NCBI GenBank assembly: GCA_016927965.1
Contig: JAFGLP010000195.1
Coordinates: 1 to 15,515, forward strand
From: Dehalococcoidia bacterium
Lineage (GTDB): Bacteria > Chloroflexota > Dehalococcoidia > GIF9 > UBA5629
Direction: 5' to 3'
Length of the DNA stretch: 15,515 bases
Below the pieces are notes generated by a model. That model was not told the origin of the DNA. It saw only the letters and a list, made by a program, of their open reading frames with translations, and did no database searches. The stretch's first letter is position 1. Each line of letters starts with the position of its first letter. Made by a program: the position numbers and the translations under genes. Positions 1 to 7,361 of the stretch are shown here, in pieces.

Positions 1-620
1 GCCTTGCCACGTACCGCTATAGCCTTGAGGTTCTTGGAACCCATGACACATCCCATACCGGCACGCCCTGCGCAATGGCCGTCTTCGGTCATAATATTGG
101 CAAACAATACGAGGTTTTCGCCTGCAGGCCCGATACACACTACACGTGTGCGTTGGTCATCATACGTTTTGCGTATATTGTCTATAGTATCGTAAGTTGT
201 CTTGCCCCAAAGTTTTGCAGCATCCTTGAGCTCAGGTTTGCCATCTTTTATGTAAAGATACACGGGTTTGTCAGATTTGCCAGTGATAATAATCCCGTCG
301 TAGCCAGAGAAACGCAATTCTGAACCGAAATGGCCTCCGCAATTGGCGTCAGCGTAATATGTGGTATACGGGGAACGTGATGCCACAACCCAACGGCTGA
401 AGCTCGGTCCGCCCGTGCCGGTCAGCAGGCCAGCCATGAAAATGAGCGTGTTATCAGGTCCAAGAGGATCAGTATTTTCTTCTATCATATCGGCCAAATA
501 GCGGCACGCAATACCGCCCGCTCCGATATAACTGCGGGCATACTGTTCATTAAGCATCTCGTCCTTTAGTTCGTACTTCGAGAGGTCAACTCCCAGCACT
601 TTTCCCAAGTAACCGTTCAT
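1..620 (-). CDS. aor: Aldehyde:ferredoxin oxidoreductase, tungsten-dependent, N-terminal part (runs off window)
   Basis: Tungsten-bis-pterin enzymes of this family oxidise aldehydes to carboxylic acids and reduce ferredoxin in the cytoplasm. The ATG at 618-620 follows AAGGAGAA by 6 bases; 206 codons are visible and the frame is open to base 1, so about two thirds of a usual 600-residue protein lies outside. Seen motifs: YIGAGGIACRYL (31-42), AGLLTGTGGPSFSR (63-76), a FGSELRFSGYDGIIITGKS block (98-116), GPAGEN (164-169) and AGRAGMGCVMGSKNLKAI (184-201), all diagnostic of the N-terminal cofactor-binding domain. The [4Fe-4S] cysteines, expected further on, are not visible. It lies 37 bases downstream of the alcohol dehydrogenase gene, so it is probably last or next to last in that operon. 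Substrate cannot be read from this fragment. Confidence 0.93.
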   Translation of the reverse strand, partial: MNGYLGKVLGVDLSKYELKDEMLNEQYARSYIGAGGIACRYLADMIEENTDPLGPDNTLIFMAGLLTGTGGPSFSRWVVASRSPYTTYYADANCGGHFGSELRFSGYDGIIITGKSDKPVYLYIKDGKPELKDAAKLWGKTTYDTIDNIRKTYDDQRTRVVCIGPAGENLVLFANIMTEDGHCAGRAGMGCVMGSKNLKAIAVRGK

Positions 621-657
621 ACTGGCTTCTCCTTAACTCAAATTTGATGAGTATTGT

Positions 658-1827
658 TCAAAAATCACAGGACTTGCCGTCATAGGCGCAGATAAATATT
701 TTCTCCAGGTCGTCTGCTTCGGGTATCCTGGTAACGGCGATGGTCATGGCTTCATTCACAGCGCGGTCGATCAGCCCGTCCATGGCCGTCATATAATCGT
801 CACGCTTGATACTTGTATCTTTAACCGCCAGCGGCTGTCCCACTTCCCCGGCCAGCTTGCGCACGGCATCAATCAGTGCCAAGGCACATTTCTTGTTTTC
901 GCCCTGTGTTATATTGCAGTAGCGTGCTATCTCTGCAAAACGCATAACTGCCTCTTCAGAGCCGTGCACCAGATATTCCATAGTGTAGGGAAGGTAAAGC
1001 CCCACAGCTCTTCCATGCGGCATATGGAAAAGACCACCGATGGCATGTCCGGTGCTATGCCCCAGCCCGGCCATCCCATTGCCGAAGCACGTCCCGGCCA
1101 GAGACGCCGCATACATCATATCTTTGCGGACCTCCTCATCCTGGCCATTGTCGTAGGCCTTCTTGAGACTTTCGAATACCAGCCTGATGGCGATCAGGCC
1201 GGGACCGTCGGTGAACCTAGTGCGCCAGGTTGCCGTGTAGCCCTCGATAGCATGGCAGAGCACATCCATTCCCGTATCGCCAGTAATCTGCGGGGGCATG
1301 GTCATGACCATGCGCGGGTCGAGGATGGCTACATCCGGAAGCGTCTCATAAGAGCCAAGTGCTACCTTACGGTCACCTTCTGTATCTGTCAGTACGATAG
1401 CCCAAGTGGCTTCTGAACCGGTGCCGCTGGTGGTTGGGATGCACACCAGTTTGGCCTTGGAACGGATGTTGTAGAAATCAGAGGGTGACATGTCGAGAGG
1501 GCTGATGTCTGCCGCGTAGCAGACCAGTGTTGATTTAGCAGCATCCATAGATGAGCCGCCACCCAGCCCGATTACCAGGTCCGGCTGATAATCCACAGCT
1601 ATTTTAGCTGCTTTCTCGACCGTCTGGATGGATGGATCGGGCTCAACCTCATCGAATATTTTGTAATCCACGCTGGCTTGTTTTAGTTCACCTGTTACCA
1701 AATCAGCGAGGCCTAGACCGGTAATGTTTTTATCTGTAACAATAAAGGCGCGTTTAACTTTAATCTCATTAAGATAGGAAAGCGAGTCGTCACCGAATAC
1801 CGTGAAGGGAACACCGAAAAACTGCAT
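658..1827 (-). CDS. Iron-containing (group III) alcohol dehydrogenase
   Basis: NAD(P)-dependent interconversion of an alcohol and an aldehyde; family members are cytoplasmic. With the ATG at 1827 (7 bases after GAGGAGG) the protein has 389 residues, normal for the family. A TTG two codons upstream is in frame but sits only 1 base from the ribosome-binding site, so it was not used. Seen: nucleotide-binding GGGSSMDAAK (89-98), PTTSGTGSEAT (131-141), and metal ligands in the expected spacing: Asp188 and His192 (DVLCH), His257 (GLGHSTGH) and His271 (MPHG). It lies 56 bases after an SCP2-like gene and 37 before aldehyde oxidoreductase, so a plausible role is supplying or removing the aldehyde used by that enzyme. 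Chain length and cofactor preference are not evident. Confidence 0.95.
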   Translation of the reverse strand: MQFFGVPFTVFGDDSLSYLNEIKVKRAFIVTDKNITGLGLADLVTGELKQASVDYKIFDEVEPDPSIQTVEKAAKIAVDYQPDLVIGLGGGSSMDAAKSTLVCYAADISPLDMSPSDFYNIRSKAKLVCIPTTSGTGSEATWAIVLTDTEGDRKVALGSYETLPDVAILDPRMVMTMPPQITGDTGMDVLCHAIEGYTATWRTRFTDGPGLIAIRLVFESLKKAYDNGQDEEVRKDMMYAASLAGTCFGNGMAGLGHSTGHAIGGLFHMPHGRAVGLYLPYTMEYLVHGSEEAVMRFAEIARYCNITQGENKKCALALIDAVRKLAGEVGQPLAVKDTSIKRDDYMTAMDGLIDRAVNEAMTIAVTRIPEADDLEKIFICAYDGKSCDF

Positions 1828-1883
1828 GGTCAAGCCTCCTCAACTAACACTCAGAGTAATCTGTTTTACAGGATACTGATATG

Positions 1884-2297
1884 CTACTCGGGGTACTCGG
1901 TTTTGACCTGGGTTACGCAGTTGACCAGTTCCTGTGCAGCCTTGACTGCACGCATGACCTTGCCCATGTTGCCGGTGAGCTTAAGCTGGCGGGTAACAAT
2001 GGCCTGGATGGGGTCAACTTTCTTTTCTGCTACCTTGCGCCAGGTAGCTATACTGGCCGTCATGGTGAACTCAGGCTTATATTTGTCCTTGTCCGCCTGT
2101 GTGATCACGTCTACCTTGCGGCACTTGCCATGCCACAGGTCTATATACTGATAACCTGGTTCCTTAATTGAACCGCCCGGCTCGATGATAAAATAAAAAT
2201 CACCCTCCCATGTTTTTGCCGCTTCCTCGTAGGCTTTGCTGTTGTTGATCGCTTCCATGAATTGGGTCGCCCACTCCAATGTGCCAAACATCGCCAT
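1884..2297 (-). CDS. SCP2 sterol-carrier-domain protein
   Basis: Small soluble protein (137 residues) made of a single sterol-carrier-protein-2 fold, which binds hydrophobic ligands such as fatty acids or acyl-CoA. Family signs: the WEGDFYFIIEPGG strand region, a central stretch ending TMTASIATWRKVAEKK, then DPIQAIVTRQLKLTGNMGKVM, matching the usual 'dp..A...gklk..G....' C-terminal signature. The ATG at 2297 is chosen because GGAGGTG ends about 6 bases before it; an in-frame TTG five codons further up overlaps that ribosome-binding site. It is the first gene after a consensus promoter and is followed by alcohol dehydrogenase and aldehyde oxidoreductase. This suggests (inference) that the pathway handles a hydrophobic alcohol/aldehyde or that the protein carries its product. 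No signal peptide is seen. Confidence 0.85.
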   Translation of the reverse strand: MAMFGTLEWATQFMEAINNSKAYEEAAKTWEGDFYFIIEPGGSIKEPGYQYIDLWHGKCRKVDVITQADKDKYKPEFTMTASIATWRKVAEKKVDPIQAIVTRQLKLTGNMGKVMRAVKAAQELVNCVTQVKTEYPE

Positions 2298-2330
2298 ATC
2301 CTTCACCTCCAAATATTGCTGTGTGAACGT

Positions 2331-2359
2331 ATTATAGAGTTATAGAATTTTTGTGTCAA
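2331..2359 (-). promoter_or_regulatory. Sigma-70 promoter for the SCP2-ADH-AOR operon
   Basis: On the minus strand TTGACA (2359-2354) and TATAAT (2336-2331) are both perfect consensus with a 17-base spacer. The start of transcription would lie near 2324, giving a short leader of about 27 bases before the SCP2 gene. No operator-like palindrome is obvious, suggesting strong expression unless a factor acts in the shared divergent region. Confidence 0.85.
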
Positions 2360-2371
2360 CGGGAAAAATTA

Positions 2372-2402
2372 CTGACAGCGCATGATCAATTAGTGCTACA
2401 AT
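2372..2402 (+). promoter_or_regulatory. Predicted promoter for the MOSC gene
   Basis: Plus-strand CTGACA (2372-2377) and an extended -10, TGC-TACAAT (2394-2402), are separated by 19 bases, longer than ideal, so activity would lean on the extended -10. It is back to back with the strong minus-strand promoter; the two -35 boxes are only 12 bases apart. Confidence 0.5.
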
Positions 2403-2444
2403 TTCAAATAAAAAGTATATAGGCAGGAGGTATGTATCATCACT

Positions 2445-2879
2445 GTGGCAATAATTATCGCTGTTTGTTTGAGCAGTACGAAAGGTACAAGCAAAATACC
2501 AGTTGAACAGGGCATAGTAAAGACTGGATTTGGGCTTGAGGGTGACGCACATGCAGGAGGCGCTGAAATAAGGCAAATCAGTTTGCTGGCGCTGGAGAGC
2601 ATTGAAAAAATGAATGCCGGCGGCTTTTCCTTTAGACCAGGCGACTTTGCAGAGAACTTGACTACACATGGAATTGACCTAGTGTCACTCCCGATCGGAA
2701 CGCGGTTGATGATAGGAAATTCGACAATACTTGAAACTACACAAATTGGTAAAAAATGCCATAAGGGATGTGATGTCTATAAGCAAGCAGGCTATTGTAT
2801 TATGCCTCGCGAAGGCGTGTTTGCCCGCGTTATTAAGGGTGGAACAGTCAGAAGTAATGACCTTATTACGGTCATGTAG
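2445..2879 (+). CDS. MOSC-domain protein (molybdenum/tungsten cofactor handling)
   Basis: A stand-alone MOSC domain of 144 residues; MOSC domains in molybdenum cofactor sulfurases and their small relatives are thought to handle sulfur or the pterin cofactor. Seen: opening AVCLSSTKGTSK, a GFGLEGDAHAGG segment (28-39), RQISLLALESIEKM, RPGDFAENLTTHG (64-76) and the conserved IGKKCHKGCDVYKQAGYC (101-118) followed by MPREGVFARV. Cys105, Cys109 and Cys118 are candidates for sulfur carriage. The GTG at 2445 fits the family's usual N-terminus, though AGGAGG (2425-2430) is 14 bases away, which is long; the ATG at 2432 is out of frame. It heads a plus-strand module with ThiF- and MoaD-like remnants and looks like its only intact member. 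Confidence 0.9.
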   Translation: MAIIIAVCLSSTKGTSKIPVEQGIVKTGFGLEGDAHAGGAEIRQISLLALESIEKMNAGGFSFRPGDFAENLTTHGIDLVSLPIGTRLMIGNSTILETTQIGKKCHKGCDVYKQAGYCIMPREGVFARVIKGGTVRSNDLITVM

Positions 2880-3038
2880 TTTCCATAGCCATTTGGGTCT
2901 GCCAAACCATGTTTAGCATAAGATTACCTGCAGAAATACAAATTGTATCGGTTATTCATAAAAGATTCCTGTGATGTACCCAATCACTGTTACTCTGTAA
3001 ACCTGTAATTTATAATTTTTTATACGGGAACGAGTGCA

Positions 3039-3459
3039 ATGAACATTGAAAACGAACCAGCCGACAGATATTTCAGACAGGAGATGTTTAAAGGAATAGG
3101 GAAAAAAGGACAGCATAACTTGGAGCGAAGCAGTGCGATAATTGTGGGCTGTGGTGCACTTGGATGTAATATCGCCAATTTATTAGTACGTGCGGGCGTT
3201 GGCAAGGTAAGAGTTATCGACAGGGACCTTGTTGAATATCAAAACTTACAGAGACAATTGCTTTTTACTGAAACTGATATTGAAAATCGCTTGCCTAAAG
3301 CTGTTGCAGCAAAAATGCATTTGCAGGAAATTAATTCATTCGTTGACGTTGAAGGCGGTGACCGTATTTCCTGACGGGCGGGCTATTATCAATAATACGC
3401 TTGATGAATCAATAGCAGAAAAACTATATATGAAATATATCGCAGCATACAGCAGGTAA
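3039..3459 (+). pseudogene. ThiF/MoeB/HesA-type activating enzyme, internally deleted
   Basis: Intact members (about 250-340 residues) adenylate the C-terminal glycine of MoaD/ThiS-like proteins. The first 107 codons are a good N-terminal half: RYFRQEMFKGIG, the nucleotide loop IIVGCGALGCN (34-44), acidic VIDRDLVE, then NLQRQLLFTETDIENRLPKA. The frame stops at 3372-3374. From about 3359 another frame reads VTVFPDGRAIINN ... LYMKYIAAYSR to a TAA at 3457-3459, which resembles the C-terminal tail of the same family ('FPDGRA...LY.RY'). The simplest reading is deletion of roughly 200 codons, leaving a frameshifted joint. The lost part would hold the catalytic cysteine and the Cys-x2-Cys zinc pairs, so the product should be inactive. 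The assignment of the tail is from memory of the family. Confidence 0.75.
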
Positions 3460-3464
3460 TAACA

Positions 3465-3788
3465 ATGGCATTAATTAATATAAAGTTCAATGGTATCTGG
3501 AAACTCTATTTGGGGATAGATAGGGCTGTTATAGAAGCAACTGATATCGATTCTGCTTTTTTGCGGATAGAAAAAAAGTTCGCAGTTATAATTGAAAAAA
3601 AGTTGAAGTAACGTGGCGTCAAATTAAACGGCAGTGTCCTTGACTATTCTTATATTACGATAAACGGCAAGAATGCAAAGACCATAAAAGAGCGGTCAGT
3701 TCAGGATGGAGATATCCTGAACCTGCATGTCGCAGTTCCCGGCGGATCAATGTGCATGTACGTACTTCCTATCCAATTAAATCTGTAG
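3465..3788 (+). pseudogene. MoaD/ThiS-like ubiquitin-fold sulfur carrier with in-frame stop
   Basis: Begins at ATG 3465, 5 bases after the activating-enzyme remnant. Codons 1-48 read MALINIKFNGIWKLYL ... IEKKLK, then TAA (3609-3611), then the same frame continues RGVKLNGSVLDYSYITINGKN ... VQDGDILNLHVAVPGG. The pattern matches small MoaD-type carriers: an opening beta strand, a helix, a 'd.v.v.iNG' strand, and a 'l.dgD.l.l...a.PGG' end. The diglycine is codons 93-94, but the frame runs 13 more codons to TAG 3786-3788, so the proper C-terminus is lost too. With both the nonsense codon and the tail, the protein is probably non-functional, as is its partner. A sequencing error could explain the stop but not the tail. 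Confidence 0.65.
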
Positions 3789-3798
3789 CTTGCTATCT

Positions 3799-3933
3799 TT
3801 AGTCATCATGACCTCCTTTCAGCCATACTTCCAACCCCCGATCAATTGTATCAAGACCAAATTGAGGGCACCCCTTTTCTATGCCAGCGATAATGCTAGT
3901 TTTGCAGGAAGTATGAAACAAGTCTACGCGCAG
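3799..3933 (-). other. Possible relic of a gene end next to a lost gene start
   Basis: Minus-strand open frame of 44 codons with no start, ending KGCPQFGLDTIDRGLEVWL then KGGHDD and TAA at 3801-3799. Its last codons overlap a strong AAAGGAGGT (3819-3811) and tandem ATGs (3809, 3806) that open a frame of only MTKDSKLQI before a stop. A gene end overlapping the ribosome-binding site of the next gene is typical of operons, so this may be a cut-down pair joined to the MoaD remnant by rearrangement. I do not recognise the protein, and chance is possible. Confidence 0.25.
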
Positions 3934-3989
3934 TTAGATTTCATTTGGGAGGTGGCACACGAATTCAGTTATCACTATTTTGAGATCAT

Positions 3990-5033
3990 CTAAAAAACAT
4001 GGACATCTGCAGCTTTAAAGGTTAAAAAGACTTCCATCCCCTGTTTTAGGTCCATATCTAGAAACGAGCGTTTGGTAATTGCTGCAACAAGGGTAATGCC
4101 TACCTCTACAGTGATTTTTATAATCATCCCTGCATCAGAAATGTTTTGTATCTTCCCCTGAAAGGAATTTTTGGCGCTTGACTCAATTGGTATGAGCGAT
4201 ACAAGAATATCTTCCGGTCTGATCGATGCATAGATCTGCCCACACCTAGGAACTGCAGATGCAACTTTCAGCCCATTGATGTTAATGTAAGCTATTCCAT
4301 TATCAATAGTTGATTCTCCACGGAAAATATTGGTCACTCCCAAGAATTCCGCAGCGAACTTACAGTTAGGTTTCCTAAATACCGCGCTGGGTTCACCTAC
4401 TTGCACAATCTCCCCTTGGTTCATTATCGCCATCTGACTACCCAGCAAGAAGGCTTCATCAAAACTGTGAGTTACGTGTATCATTGTGGTATGAGTAAAA
4501 GAGTGAATTTTTCTCAGCTCTTCGCGGAGCTTTGTCCTTGTTTCACTATCCAGAGCGCTCAGCGGTTCATCCAGCAAAAGTACTTCTGGCTCCATGATTA
4601 AGGCGCGAGCTATGGTTATTCTTTGTTGCTCACCGCCGCTTAACGTACCCGGGTAACGATGTAACAAATGGGTTATATCCAATAAGTCAGTGAGCTTGCG
4701 TATCTTTTGTGAAGTTTCTTCTTTACTTAGTTTTTTCGACCTCAATCCGTACTTGATGTTTTTTTCTACTGTCAAATGGGGGAAAAGCATATAGTCTTGA
4801 TACACCATACCGATGTTACGTTTTCTGGGAGGTAGTCTGGTGACATCCCGATCATTTAAATAGACTTTGCCTTTATCTGGACGATATATACCGGCTATCG
4901 TCTCCAAGAGGATTGTTTTACCGGCTCCAGTCGGTCCCAATATCATTAGATATTCGCCATCAGCCACATCTAGAGATATGTCCTTTAAGAAAAATTCACC
5001 TAGATATTTTGATATATTTTTAATTCTAACCAT
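3990..5033 (-). CDS. modC: Molybdate/tungstate ABC transporter, ATP-binding subunit (ModC/WtpC type)
   Basis: Cytoplasmic ATPase driving import of molybdate or tungstate through the adjacent permease. All ABC elements are present: Walker A GPTGAGKT (33-40), Q-loop at Gln79 (VYQDYMLFPH), signature LSGGEQQR (131-138), Walker B VLLLDEP (151-157), D-loop SALD (159-162) and switch His189. Residues about 235-347 form a C-terminal extension with a TOBE-like oxyanion-binding fold (NSFQGKI ... GITLVAAITKRS ... FKAADVHVF). At 347 residues it is full length and resembles archaeal/anaerobe WtpC-ModC proteins. It starts 20 bases after the permease stop and is last in the operon; no clear terminator follows. 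Whether tungstate or molybdate is preferred cannot be read from this subunit. Confidence 0.93.
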   Translation of the reverse strand: MVRIKNISKYLGEFFLKDISLDVADGEYLMILGPTGAGKTILLETIAGIYRPDKGKVYLNDRDVTRLPPRKRNIGMVYQDYMLFPHLTVEKNIKYGLRSKKLSKEETSQKIRKLTDLLDITHLLHRYPGTLSGGEQQRITIARALIMEPEVLLLDEPLSALDSETRTKLREELRKIHSFTHTTMIHVTHSFDEAFLLGSQMAIMNQGEIVQVGEPSAVFRKPNCKFAAEFLGVTNIFRGESTIDNGIAYININGLKVASAVPRCGQIYASIRPEDILVSLIPIESSAKNSFQGKIQNISDAGMIIKITVEVGITLVAAITKRSFLDMDLKQGMEVFLTFKAADVHVF

Positions 5034-5052
5034 CTATATACCTGTTAAAAGA

Positions 5053-5859
5053 TTAAAAGACATGAGCGTGATCACTAAATTTTTCAAAGATAAAAAGCGA
5101 GACAAGTGAAATCAGAATCAGGATAGTAGCAGCGGCAATAGCAAGCGGCAAGTCGCCAGTGGACATGTTAAGATAGAGTGAAATAGGCAACGTCTCTGTC
5201 AGCATCCTGGTAGAGCCGGCTACCATAAGCGCAGCACCAAACTCACCTATTCCCCGGCACCAGGTTATTATAGAGCCAGCCATCAGTCCATTCTTTGACA
5301 TGGGTAACGTTACTCGCCAAAATGCCTCCGCCTCAGTGGAACCGAGGGTCTGGGCTACATATTCATATCTTGGATTTATCCCCTGGAATGTTGACCTCAG
5401 CACACGAAACATAAATGGCATATTAACAAAGAACTGGGCAAGGATTATCCCCTGCGGGGTAAAGACAAATTTAATTCCAGCTTCAGCAAGACCTTTCCCA
5501 AACGACGTCGTGCCAAACAGGATCAATAAACCAACACCGGCGACCAGAGGTGGTAATGCTAATGGTACATCAAGTATTGTATTGAGTATATTCTTACCCT
5601 TAAAATTGTATCTAGCAAGGGCATAAGCCGCAGGCACTGATACAACCATGCACATGATCGTAGATGTGATGGAGGTTATGAGACTTAGCCTAATAGCAAA
5701 CTGTATCTCGCCAGAGAAAAGACTGGTTATCAGAGCCTGGGGTGTAGTGTGAGTAACAATACCTATGAGCAAAGCCACAATGAAAATGGCTAGAACCAGA
5801 CCGAACAATAATGTTATTATCTTGAAACTTGATTCCCTTAATCTGTTAAAAATCTTCAA
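5053..5859 (-). CDS. modB: Molybdate/tungstate ABC transporter, permease subunit (ModB/WtpB type)
   Basis: Inner-membrane channel subunit, 268 residues with about six hydrophobic segments: near 13-35, 54-80, 95-116, 136-152, 190-213 and 237-258. The cytoplasmic EAA loop that docks the ATPase is clear: YVAQTLGSTEAEAFWRVTLP (167-186), followed by GIGEFGAALMVAG typical of oxyanion permeases. The start is uncertain: a TTG at 5859 overlaps the end of the preceding TrmO-like gene by 14 bases and has no strong ribosome-binding site, so translational coupling is likely. No nearby ATG gives a better N-terminus. Transcribed after the binding protein and TrmO-like gene and before the ATPase. Confidence 0.9.
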   Translation of the reverse strand: MKIFNRLRESSFKIITLLFGLVLAIFIVALLIGIVTHTTPQALITSLFSGEIQFAIRLSLITSITSTIMCMVVSVPAAYALARYNFKGKNILNTILDVPLALPPLVAGVGLLILFGTTSFGKGLAEAGIKFVFTPQGIILAQFFVNMPFMFRVLRSTFQGINPRYEYVAQTLGSTEAEAFWRVTLPMSKNGLMAGSIITWCRGIGEFGAALMVAGSTRMLTETLPISLYLNMSTGDLPLAIAAATILILISLVSLFIFEKFSDHAHVF

Positions 5860-6343
5860 AGCTCTGTGGTACCCCTTTACTCTGCTCGTATTCGCTTCTG
5901 TTACTAGCGTGCTTGTACCATCCAGTCCTCACATTAAGCCTGTTATCAAAATCTGGCACATAAGGCTTTATATCCAGTAATGGTGTGCCATCAACAATAT
6001 CAACCTCACCAATCTCCAACAAATTTCCCTTGACCGCATACAGGCGAACAACAGAAAGGCCGATATTGTTTGGGCGCTTGAAATGCCGTACTGCGAAAAT
6101 ACCTTTGCTTTCCTTGTCCAGAAATGGTTGAGCTAATAGAGAATAGCCCTCCGCCAGATGGAAGTGGTAAATGAGAATGATGTGAGAAAAACCACTAATA
6201 TCCTTCAGTCCATCAACATATTGGGGAAAGACTTCCACTTCTCCTTTACTATCAGGGGCGAAAACACCTTGAATAGGAGTATTAACCTGTTTTTTAAACG
6301 GCGTATATATTATTCCTATAGGTTCATACTTTATCTTAGCCAC
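5846..6343 (-). CDS. trmO: TrmO/UPF0066 family protein (tRNA m6t6A methyltransferase-like)
   Basis: The characterised family member, E. coli TrmO, uses S-adenosylmethionine to methylate t6A37 of tRNA-Thr. This 165-residue protein keeps the fold signature: YEPIGIIYTPFK at the start, GFSHIILIYHFH (51-62), FAVRHFKRPNNIGLSVVRL (83-101) and DGTPLLDIKPYVPDFD (118-133). The usual 'R-SPHRPNPIG' segment is altered to RHFKRPNNIG, so the activity may differ. GTG start at 6343 follows GGAGGCGGGG. It sits inside the molybdate/tungstate importer operon, between binding protein and permease, overlapping the permease start. That position hints (inference) at a role tied to metal uptake or cofactor metabolism rather than general tRNA modification. 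Confidence 0.85.
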   Translation of the reverse strand: MAKIKYEPIGIIYTPFKKQVNTPIQGVFAPDSKGEVEVFPQYVDGLKDISGFSHIILIYHFHLAEGYSLLAQPFLDKESKGIFAVRHFKRPNNIGLSVVRLYAVKGNLLEIGEVDIVDGTPLLDIKPYVPDFDNRLNVRTGWYKHASNRSEYEQSKGVPQSFEDF

Positions 6344-6387
6344 TTTTCCCCCGCCTCCAGAAGTTGCCTGCTTGCGAACGATTGCTA

Positions 6388-7185
6388 TTACTTAATCCCG
6401 TATTCTGGGTTAGGGTAAGCAATAAAGCCACATTTTTCGAATATAGCCTTACCCTCGCTGGAAGCACAGAAATCTACAAATTTCCTGGCGGTCTCCGGGT
6501 GTTTAGAAAAGGTAGTTACCCCGATTGGTATTATCTCTATAGAGTTCTGCTCTTTGGATATCTCTACAACTTCGATGTCTTCAACAGCTTTTACTGTATC
6601 CCACCAGTTTATGGATGCATCAGCCTGGCCCAGGGCTATTTGCACCATAACTTCATTCATGGTAGGTAGAGTGGCAATAACATTTTCCCACGCTGCTTTA
6701 TAAAGGCCATTTTTCTCAAGTATTCCCTTAGCAGTTTTACCAGTGGCTGCAACCTCTGGGTCTCCAAAAATCAATTTTATACCCGGCTTGGCTAAATCTT
6801 CCAGACAGGTTATATTGGCTGGATTTCCCTTTGGCACAGTTATAATTGGTATGTGGTAGCAGACAAGTTGTTGGTAATCCGTAAGTCCCTTTTCCTTGGC
6901 AATCTCAATATACATAGTTTCGCCGGGCATATAAGCATCGCCCTCTTTGGTAAGTTCCATCTGGCTTAATAGGGCATTTGACCCGGCGTAGTTGTACGTA
7001 ACCTGTGTGCCGTATTTCTGCTGGAAAACTACACCTATTTCGTCCATAGGTTTCCTCATCCCTGCACCGCTGTATACCATTATCGACTGAGCCTCTTGGG
7101 ATTTAGATGTGCAGCCTAATACACCGATTGTGATTAGCAATACTGCTATTGCTATGGCATTGATTGAAAGCATAATATTCTTCAT
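6388..7185 (-). CDS. modA: Molybdate/tungstate-binding lipoprotein (ModA/WtpA family)
   Basis: Extracytoplasmic solute-binding protein that delivers molybdate or tungstate to the permease. A hydrophobic signal (about 7-23) ends in a lipobox VLGC with Cys25 as lipid anchor. The mature part shows ModA-type features: VYSGAGMRKPMDEIG (37-51) at the oxyanion site, YNYAGSNALLSQME (64-77), the VPKGNPANI segment (117-125), GDPEVAATGKTAKG (141-154) and the C-terminal FSKHPETARKFVDF (226-239). Length 265 is normal. ATG at 7185 follows AGAGGA by 5 bases. First gene of the operon, behind a Moco-type riboswitch and a terminator, which supports the molybdate/tungstate assignment independently of the protein sequence. 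Confidence 0.92.
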   Translation of the reverse strand: MKNIMLSINAIAIAVLLITIGVLGCTSKSQEAQSIMVYSGAGMRKPMDEIGVVFQQKYGTQVTYNYAGSNALLSQMELTKEGDAYMPGETMYIEIAKEKGLTDYQQLVCYHIPIITVPKGNPANITCLEDLAKPGIKLIFGDPEVAATGKTAKGILEKNGLYKAAWENVIATLPTMNEVMVQIALGQADASINWWDTVKAVEDIEVVEISKEQNSIEIIPIGVTTFSKHPETARKFVDFCASSEGKAIFEKCGFIAYPNPEYGIK

Positions 7186-7239
7186 ATTGTTCCTCTATTT
7201 ATATAAATATATAAAAATGTAGGACGCTGTTCATTTAGA

Positions 7240-7259
7240 AGAAATAGCAAACTATTTCT
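7240..7259. repeat. Perfect 8-bp hairpin in the modA leader
   Basis: agaaatag (7240-7247), 4-base loop, ctatttct (7252-7259). It lies between the riboswitch terminator and the modA start, about 55 bases upstream of the ATG. It lacks a proper T tract on the minus strand, so it may stabilise the mRNA 5' end or pause polymerase rather than terminate. Confidence 0.5.
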
Positions 7260-7310
7260 GGTTAGAAATCTGATACGCTGAAAAACTGCTATTGTCAGGA
7301 TTGAGAAAAC

Positions 7311-7344
7311 AAAAAAAGAAAACGCTTTAATAATAAGCGCTTCT
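7311..7344 (-). terminator. Intrinsic terminator in the modA leader (riboswitch expression platform)
   Basis: Minus-strand stem AGAAGCGCTT pairs with AAGCGTTTTCT-like sequence (core CGCTT 7339-7335 with AAGCG 7327-7323) and is followed by TTTTCTTTTTTT (7322-7311). It stands between the Moco-type aptamer and the first gene, 125 bases upstream of modA, where a premature terminator controlled by the aptamer is expected. Confidence 0.8.
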
Positions 7345-7361
7345 TGATGACAGACCACATT

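Noticed and set aside
2298..2312. Longer start (TTG at 2312) for the SCP2-like gene
   Set aside because: The five extra codons are made of the GGAGGTG ribosome-binding site itself; ATG at 2297 has ideal spacing.
3609..3611. Recoding of the TAA in the MoaD-like gene
   Set aside because: TAA is not a selenocysteine or pyrrolysine codon, no recoding structure is evident, and the adjacent partner gene is also broken.
3790..3993. 67-codon plus-strand frame downstream of the MoaD remnant
   Set aside because: TTG-type start, no ribosome-binding site and no family resemblance; the opposite strand explains the region better.
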